A DNA stretch of 11,027 nt, taken from Deltaproteobacteria bacterium. GTDB lineage: Bacteria; Desulfobacterota; Deferrimicrobia; Deferrimicrobiales; Deferrimicrobiaceae. Below the pieces are notes generated by a model. That model did not search any database. It worked only from the letters and a program-made list of their open reading frames with translations, and was not told the DNA's origin. A program made the translations under genes and the position numbers. The DNA lies in assembly GCA_021802685.1 (NCBI GenBank), contig JAJZRM010000056.1, forward strand, positions 1 to 11,027. Reading direction: 5' to 3'. Below, one piece after another: positions 6,582-11,027 of this stretch. Numbering within the stretch: the stretch's first letter is position 1; each line of letters opens with the position of its first letter.

Positions 6582-7595
6582 ATGGATCCCTTGGACGCAG
6601 CCATTTTTCGCGACATGGACCCTGAAGCGTTTGCGCGGCTTCTCGGAACTTCTACGGACCGCTTGTCGCCCGGATGCCTTCGGCTTCTGGGGAGCATGGA
6701 TTTCCGTCACCGGGTCCTGAAGGGCGAGGAGAGGGACGCTCTTCTGACGGATGTCATCAGGCGGATACTCGAGGAAGAACTTCCCGTGTCCGGAGAAGCC
6801 AGGCGCGAAGCGTGGGAAAAAGGGTGGGGAGAGAACCTGCGGCGTTTCGTGGAGTCGGGGGGTGAACCGGAGCAATTGGTGCCGGGGTACATACGCCCTG
6901 GGCAGTTGTTGCGGTTCGCCGGGGAGTATATCGCGCCCTGCCAGCCGGATTTCCTCTGGAATTTCTACACGGTGTACCGCCGTTTCGTTTTCGAGGAATA
7001 CCTTGCGGAGGCCGGGCAGATCTTCGAATTCGGTTGCGGGCCGTGCACCAATCTCCTCATGATGGCCGAACTCTTCCCCGGCAAGAGGATCGTCGGGGCC
7101 GACTGGTCGCACGCCTCCGTGGCGTTGGCGGAACGGGTCGCGGTGGTCCATGGCCTCCGTATCGAGGGGCGCCTGTTCGACATGTTCCGGCCGGACTACC
7201 GGCTCGATATCGGCGGCGGTGCGGTGATCACGCTCAACGCGTTGGAGCAACTGGGGGAGAAACACGAGGCGTTCCTGTCGTACCTCCTGTCGAAGGGGCC
7301 GGCCGTAGTCGTCAATTCCGAGCCGTTCGCCGAGTTGTACGACGAGGGGAACCTGCTGGACTCTCTCGCGCTGCGGTACCACCGGAAACGGGGATACTTG
7401 GAAGGCTACCTCACCCGGCTCAGGGAGCTCGAGGCGGAAGGAAAGATCGAGATCCTCGGAACGAAAAGGGTTTCCGCCGGGAGCCTTTTCCACGAGGGGT
7501 ATTCGCTGGTCGTCTGGAGACCCATCCGGAAACCGGTTCCACCGGAAAAAAACCTCTCTTGTCGAAGCGGGACGAGGGACAGGAGGGATAGATAA
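6582..7595 (+). CDS. Class I SAM-dependent methyltransferase
   Basis: The 337-residue protein has a Rossmann-fold SAM site in its second half: IFEFGCGPCTNL with the glycine motif at residues 151-153, then Asp174 in GADWSHAS at the end of the second strand, where SAM ribose contacts are expected. The VITLNALEQLGE stretch corresponds to motif IV. The first ~145 residues form a separate helical region (ending in FYTVYRRFVFEEYL) that probably shapes substrate binding; it is not recognised as a named domain. Likely role: O-methylation of a sugar in the cytoplasm, by context. The last dozen residues (from SCRSGTRDRR) are Arg-rich and include the ribosome binding site for the next gene. The start is the first ATG in frame, 57 bases after the radical SAM gene, with a weak ribosome binding site. 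The TAA stop is in the same frame as the following gene. Confidence 0.8.
   Translation: MDPLDAAIFRDMDPEAFARLLGTSTDRLSPGCLRLLGSMDFRHRVLKGEERDALLTDVIRRILEEELPVSGEARREAWEKGWGENLRRFVESGGEPEQLVPGYIRPGQLLRFAGEYIAPCQPDFLWNFYTVYRRFVFEEYLAEAGQIFEFGCGPCTNLLMMAELFPGKRIVGADWSHASVALAERVAVVHGLRIEGRLFDMFRPDYRLDIGGGAVITLNALEQLGEKHEAFLSYLLSKGPAVVVNSEPFAELYDEGNLLDSLALRYHRKRGYLEGYLTRLRELEAEGKIEILGTKRVSAGSLFHEGYSLVVWRPIRKPVPPEKNLSCRSGTRDRRDR
7581..7586 (+). promoter_or_regulatory. Ribosome binding site for the multidomain gene
   Basis: AGGAGG lies 12 bases before the ATG at 7599, inside the last codons of the methyltransferase gene. The spacing is longer than ideal but the match is perfect, which supports independent initiation of the large downstream gene. 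Confidence 0.6.
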
Positions 7596-7598
7596 TTT

Positions 7599-8702
7599 AT
7601 GAAAATCCTATTCATTCCCCTCGAGTTTCCCACGTGGGCGGACGCAAGCCACTTTCCGTACCCGGCGAACTACGGTATTGAGGAAGGGTTCGCGGCAAGC
7701 GGAGTCGAATACGCGACATTGCCGGCCCTCTTCGGAACGACGCCATCGGACTCCTATTCCTGGCTCCATTATGCCCGGCAAATATTCGAAGGGGAGCGGT
7801 TCGACCAGGTCTGGATAGAAATTGTCCACAGCACGTACGACGAGGAGTTCCTTGCGTGGGTGAAATCCGTCGCGCCCGTCCGGATCGGATTCTGTTGGGA
7901 AAGTTGCGAAATGGACTCCCGGGAACGGGTCAACAACCCGGAAGGAGCGGAACGGAGGCAGCGCAATCTGGCGAAGAACCTCCCCTTCATGACCCATCTC
8001 GTGATGATCGACGAGAGGGACGTCGAGGCCATGAACGCCGAGGGGAAGGTTCGTGCGAAATGGATCTACGATGCGGGCTTTGTGCCGCGGCGGTTCGTTT
8101 CCGGGGATTTCCCTCGGAAGCGGACCGGCAGGGCGCTTTTCTTCGGGACGTTGTACGGTGACCGGAAATCGTGGTTGGAGCATCCCGAACTGAAGGATTT
8201 GCTCGTCCGGCCCGAGGCTTCCGGCGAATTAGATACCCCCCTACCCCGGATGTTCAATGACCTGCACGCGATCATCATGAGGAGATTGAGCCGGGAGGGG
8301 CCGGGCGGGGCGAAAAAAATGCTCCCCGAATATCTCGATGCGGTACGAACCGTGCGAAGGGAGGCTTTTTCCCTATGGCTGGGCGACCTCAAGGGCGGAT
8401 CGGCGGTAGTTAACTTGCCCCAGTTCGCCAAGGCGTACGCCGGCCGTGTCCTCGAGGGTATGGCGACCGGGCGCCCCGTAGTGACATGGGAGATTCCGGA
8501 CCGGCCGAGGACCCGGGCCCTGTTTCGGGATGGTGAGGAGATTCTCCTGTACCCGAAGGACGATCCGGGGGCCCTTGCCGCGCACCTTCGGCGCCTGCGT
8601 GATGAGCCCGGTTTGGCCGAGCGGATAGCCCGCAATGCCATGCGGAAGCTCCGGGAGGGTCACACGGTAGAACTCCTTGTTCAGCAGATCCTGGCATGGG
8701 TG
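7599..8702 (+). other. Module 1 of the multidomain protein: CgeB-like glycosyltransferase
   Basis: Residues 1-368. The N-terminus MKILFIPLEFPTWA and WIEIVHSTYDEEF suit the first Rossmann half of GT-B enzymes. The second half has the donor-binding part of the CgeB/Glyco_trans_1_2 type: GRVLEGMATGRPVV with Arg283 and Glu286, then ALFRDGEEILLY from about residue 307, and the terminal HT (His355) of the family. The sugar donor cannot be read from this. Confidence 0.78.
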
Positions 8703-11027
8703 GAAGGGAAGGATCAAGCCTCCAAGGGAAAGGGGGAAGATTGCGTCCGCGGCCCCGCTCCGCCCTCCCATTCGCCGCCGCACCCCGATGCCGGCGCGGC
8801 GGTCGCCTCCTCGATCTCCCCGGGGGACCTGGTCTTCGATGTCGGGGCGAACCTCGGAGCGAAGGCCGAGAAATTCCTCTCTCTCGGTGCAAGGGTGGTC
8901 TGCATCGAGCCGCAGTCCAAGATGGTGGAGACGCTCCGGGGAAAATTTCGGGAGATGGGCGCCGTAACGGTGGTCGGGAAAGCCCTTTCCGATTCACCGT
9001 GCGTCCTGACGATGTCGATCTGCGACGAAGCCCCGACGATATCCACCTTTTCCGAGGAGTGGATGCACGGGCGATTTTCCGAATACCGATGGGACCGGAA
9101 GGAGCGGGTCGAGGCGACGACGCTGGACCTTCTCGTTCAAGAGTTCGGCGTCCCGAAATATTGCAAGATCGACGTCGAAGGATTCGAGCTGCAGGTACTG
9201 AGAGGATTGACGAAACCCGTGCCGCTCCTTTCGTTCGAGTTCACGAAGGAATTTTTCTCCAACGCGCTGCGCTGCATCGAATACCTGTCGATCCTCGGGT
9301 ATCGTGATTTCAACTTCAGCCTCGCGGAGTCGGAGACCTTCTCGTTTTCCAGTTGGGTCGCGGCGTCGGAAGTGATCAGAGCGCTGGAGAAGATCGAGGA
9401 TCCGCTTCTTTGGGGGGATATCTACGCCCGGTTCCAACCTGAGTATACGAGGCCGGCCGCATCCGTCCCGGACGCGCCACCGGCAGAGCTTTCCCCGGAT
9501 GCCTTCCTCCGTGAAGCCGCTGAAAGGGGATTGTGGCGGAAAGGGGAACCGCTCCGCCTCCACCTCGGGTGCGGGGAAATCCGTATGGACGGATACGTCA
9601 ACGTGGATTATCCGCCCTCCGAGCACAACGTCATGCGGACCGTCGCGGACGTCCACGCCGACATCGCGAAGTTGGTCCTGCCGGACCGGTCCATCGACGA
9701 GATTCGGTTGCACCACGTCTTCGAGCATTTCAACCGCGTTACCGCTCTTGCGCTGCTTATCCGGTGGCACGGCTGGCTCAAGGTTGGAGGAAAACTCGTC
9801 ATCGAAACGCCCGATATCGTCGGAAGTGCGAAAACGCTTCTTTCCGACGTCCCGCTAGTCGTGAAGATGGGAGTGGTGCGTCACCTGGCCGGAGACCAGG
9901 CTGCGCGTTGGGCGTACCACGTCGATCACTGGTTCCCCGAGCGGTTCGAACACACATTGAGCGCGCTGGGGTTCGACGGGGTCGTCGCCAGCACCTCCTC
10001 CTGGCCGATGCCTCCGTACCTGTCCAACGTGGAAGTCACCGCCCGGAAAGACCGCACGGTGCGGATCGTGGATCAACTCGCCGCCGCGGACCGGCTGTTG
10101 CTGGAAAGCACGGTGGCCCCAGCCGAAAAGCCGACGTGGGAAATCTGGCGCCGTCAACTTCGTGATGCACTCCAGGATGGAGGGAAGCCGGAGTCCCTGC
10201 CAGATCGGATTCCCGTTGCCTGCAAGGAGACCGCTCGCCTGGAGGAAACATACCGGTTTTACGAGGAAAACCTCTTATGCCCGGAGACGCATGAAAGGCT
10301 CCGGCACCGCGGGTGTTTCCTCGAAAGCCGAAGCGGCAGGAAATACCGGATGGAAAACGGCATCCCCTGTTTCGTCGGAGGGGATTTGACGGAATCCCAG
10401 AAATCGGAGTTGGAGTTCACGGAAAATTACATCCGCGAGATCATCGAGGGGAAAAACACTCTTTACGATCCAGGACGGATATATGCACAGGTCGAGGTCT
10501 GCTGGAAGTGGGCGACCCCCTGGGTCAACGGGGAAACGGTTACCTCCGACACGAGGATCATCTGCGTTGGGGGATCGTTCGTCGACGATCTCCCCCATGT
10601 GGAATCCTCCTACAAGTTCAATGTCGACCCCCTGGCCCACAGGTATTTCGGGATCCACCCGGAGCTATGCGAGGCGAACACCCATTACATCGTGGCCTCC
10701 GCGGAAAAGCTCCCGTTCGGAAACGAGTATGCCGACATCGTCTACATGAGAAACAGTCTGGATCACACGGCGAACCCGATAAAGTGCCTCCAGGAAGTCC
10801 ACCGGGTCCTGAAGGGGAACGGCCGGTTGTTCCTCGGGGTATACTTCAATTCCTCCTTCATTAATGAGCACGAGTCCACCGTGATCGACGAGGAGTTCCT
10901 CTCTTCCAACATCGACCCGCTCTTCCATGTCGAGCACAGGGAAATCCAGGATGTCCAGCAGCAGAGGAGTATCGGGGGCAAGAAAACCGGCTTCATGCAT
11001 CTCGTCTGCCGGAAACGTCCGGGAGGG
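7599..11027 (+). CDS. Multidomain glycosyltransferase / FkbM methyltransferase / two further methyltransferase modules, 3'-truncated
   Basis: Reading from ATG 7599, there is no stop codon up to the last base, giving at least 1143 residues. Four modules can be seen. Residues 1 to about 368 are a CgeB-like GT-B glycosyltransferase. A Pro/Ala/Ser-rich linker (about 369-407) leads to an FkbM methyltransferase (408-612). A third module (about 645-860) begins its SAM site with LHLGCG, and a fourth (about 889-1143) has a Trm112-like lead followed by a methyltransferase fold. Such fusions of a glycosyltransferase with methyltransferases occur in surface-glycan loci, where the protein may add a sugar and methylate it or the growing chain, but a four-module form is uncommon. 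Cytoplasmic; no signal peptide or membrane segment is seen. It follows the methyltransferase gene by three bases, so it is part of the same transcript. The right end is cut by the window, so the total length and last domain are unknown. Confidence 0.85.
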   Translation, partial: MKILFIPLEFPTWADASHFPYPANYGIEEGFAASGVEYATLPALFGTTPSDSYSWLHYARQIFEGERFDQVWIEIVHSTYDEEFLAWVKSVAPVRIGFCWESCEMDSRERVNNPEGAERRQRNLAKNLPFMTHLVMIDERDVEAMNAEGKVRAKWIYDAGFVPRRFVSGDFPRKRTGRALFFGTLYGDRKSWLEHPELKDLLVRPEASGELDTPLPRMFNDLHAIIMRRLSREGPGGAKKMLPEYLDAVRTVRREAFSLWLGDLKGGSAVVNLPQFAKAYAGRVLEGMATGRPVVTWEIPDRPRTRALFRDGEEILLYPKDDPGALAAHLRRLRDEPGLAERIARNAMRKLREGHTVELLVQQILAWVEGKDQASKGKGEDCVRGPAPPSHSPPHPDAGAAVASSISPGDLVFDVGANLGAKAEKFLSLGARVVCIEPQSKMVETLRGKFREMGAVTVVGKALSDSPCVLTMSICDEAPTISTFSEEWMHGRFSEYRWDRKERVEATTLDLLVQEFGVPKYCKIDVEGFELQVLRGLTKPVPLLSFEFTKEFFSNALRCIEYLSILGYRDFNFSLAESETFSFSSWVAASEVIRALEKIEDPLLWGDIYARFQPEYTRPAASVPDAPPAELSPDAFLREAAERGLWRKGEPLRLHLGCGEIRMDGYVNVDYPPSEHNVMRTVADVHADIAKLVLPDRSIDEIRLHHVFEHFNRVTALALLIRWHGWLKVGGKLVIETPDIVGSAKTLLSDVPLVVKMGVVRHLAGDQAARWAYHVDHWFPERFEHTLSALGFDGVVASTSSWPMPPYLSNVEVTARKDRTVRIVDQLAAADRLLLESTVAPAEKPTWEIWRRQLRDALQDGGKPESLPDRIPVACKETARLEETYRFYEENLLCPETHERLRHRGCFLESRSGRKYRMENGIPCFVGGDLTESQKSELEFTENYIREIIEGKNTLYDPGRIYAQVEVCWKWATPWVNGETVTSDTRIICVGGSFVDDLPHVESSYKFNVDPLAHRYFGIHPELCEANTHYIVASAEKLPFGNEYADIVYMRNSLDHTANPIKCLQEVHRVLKGNGRLFLGVYFNSSFINEHESTVIDEEFLSSNIDPLFHVEHREIQDVQQQRSIGGKKTGFMHLVCRKRPGG
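8703..8819 (+). other. Interdomain linker rich in Pro, Ala and Ser
   Basis: Residues 369-407 are low in complexity (for example RGPAPPSHSPPHPDAG), with no predicted structure, and separate the glycosyltransferase from the FkbM module. This is the kind of linker expected where two once separate genes have fused. Confidence 0.65.
8820..9434 (+). other. Module 2: FkbM-family methyltransferase
   Basis: Residues 408-612. The SAM-binding strand reads VFDVGANLGAKA (Gly416, Asn418, Gly420), the acidic residue closing the second strand is Glu437 in CIEPQ, and the family signature KIDVEGFELQVLRGL is at 523-537. FkbM proteins O-methylate sugars and polyketides; a sugar hydroxyl is the likely target here. 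Confidence 0.85.
9540..10178 (+). other. Module 3: LHLGCG-type SAM methyltransferase
   Basis: About residues 648-860. LHLGCG at 654-659 is the SAM glycine loop, followed by GYVNVDYPP, HVFEHF (His706, Glu709, His710), WLKVGGKLVIETPD and HVDHWFPERFEHTL. This set is typical of predicted methyltransferases in glycan gene clusters. All key positions appear intact. Confidence 0.8.
10263..11027 (+). other. Module 4: Trm112-like segment plus methyltransferase fold, truncated by the window
   Basis: From residue 889. LLCPETHERL to GIPCFVGG resembles a Trm112-like lead, with Cys894, Cys906 and Cys924, but the second Cys of the usual CPxC is Thr. A Methyltransf_11-like fold follows: IICVGGSFVDD (988-998), FNVDPLAHRY, SAEKLPFGNEYADIV, NSLDHTANP (Asp1055, His1056) and EVHRVLKGNGRLFL. 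The SAM loop lacks the normal GxGxG pattern, so activity is uncertain. The last residues CRKRPGG may be near the true C-terminus. Confidence 0.68.

Noticed and set aside
5457..7493. 678-codon open frame on the minus strand
   Set aside because: It lies antisense to two genes with clear enzyme motifs, is rich in Pro, Arg and Glu, shows no recognisable domain and has the pattern expected from antisense reading of GC-biased codons.
8696..9307. 203-codon plus-strand frame in the FkbM region
   Set aside because: It runs out of frame with the FkbM motifs (VFDVGAN, KIDVEGFE), which belong to the long frame from 7599.
1..11027. CRISPR arrays, tRNA or rRNA genes, insertion sequences, attachment sites
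   Set aside because: I saw no regular spaced repeats, no terminal inverted repeats or transposase motifs, and no non-coding gap long enough to hold an RNA gene.

Overview
The window is a GC-rich, gene-dense stretch in which every credible gene lies on the + strand. Gaps between genes are 0 to 57 bases, and two junctions are ATGA stop/start overlaps. It reads as the middle of one long operon: the first gene enters from the left edge already open, and the last is still open at the right edge. There is no RNA gene, insertion sequence, CRISPR array, terminator or obvious internal promoter. The content (a GHMP-type heptose kinase, an RmlC-like epimerase, a glycosyltransferase and several methyltransferases) is typical of an O-antigen, capsule or other surface-glycan locus. 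Two radical SAM enzymes with cobalamin-type N-terminal domains suggest an anaerobic or microaerobic life-style. A Gram-negative bacterium, perhaps a deltaproteobacterium or similar lineage, would fit, but the sequence alone does not settle the organism.

Left part (1-2981), sugar precursor genes: the C-terminal two thirds of an HddA-like D-glycero-D-manno-heptose 7-phosphate kinase; an RmlC-family 3,5-epimerase with an intact His/Tyr/Asp catalytic set but a non-standard RGIHGD active-site strand; and a split transketolase (N- and C-terminal halves as two genes). A simple reading is that the transketolase pair supplies sedoheptulose 7-phosphate for heptose synthesis, HddA activates the heptose, and the epimerase acts on a keto form of the nucleotide-heptose. 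An alternative is that the pair adds a two-carbon branch to a keto-sugar.

Middle part (2998-7595), modification genes: two adjacent, different B12-type radical SAM proteins joined by an ATGA overlap inside a G-rich tract, then a class I SAM methyltransferase. A 57-base gap before the methyltransferase contains a well-placed but unconvincing 21-codon reading frame.

Right part (7599-11027): one reading frame with no stop for 1143 codons up to the window edge. It encodes a CgeB-like GT-B glycosyltransferase fused to an FkbM-type methyltransferase, a second methyltransferase of the LHLGCG type, and a Trm112-like segment plus a third methyltransferase fold. This modular glycosyltransferase/multi-methyltransferase protein is the most unusual item here. 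Taken together, the locus looks like a pathway for a heavily modified, probably C- and O-methylated heptose-containing glycan; that product is an inference.
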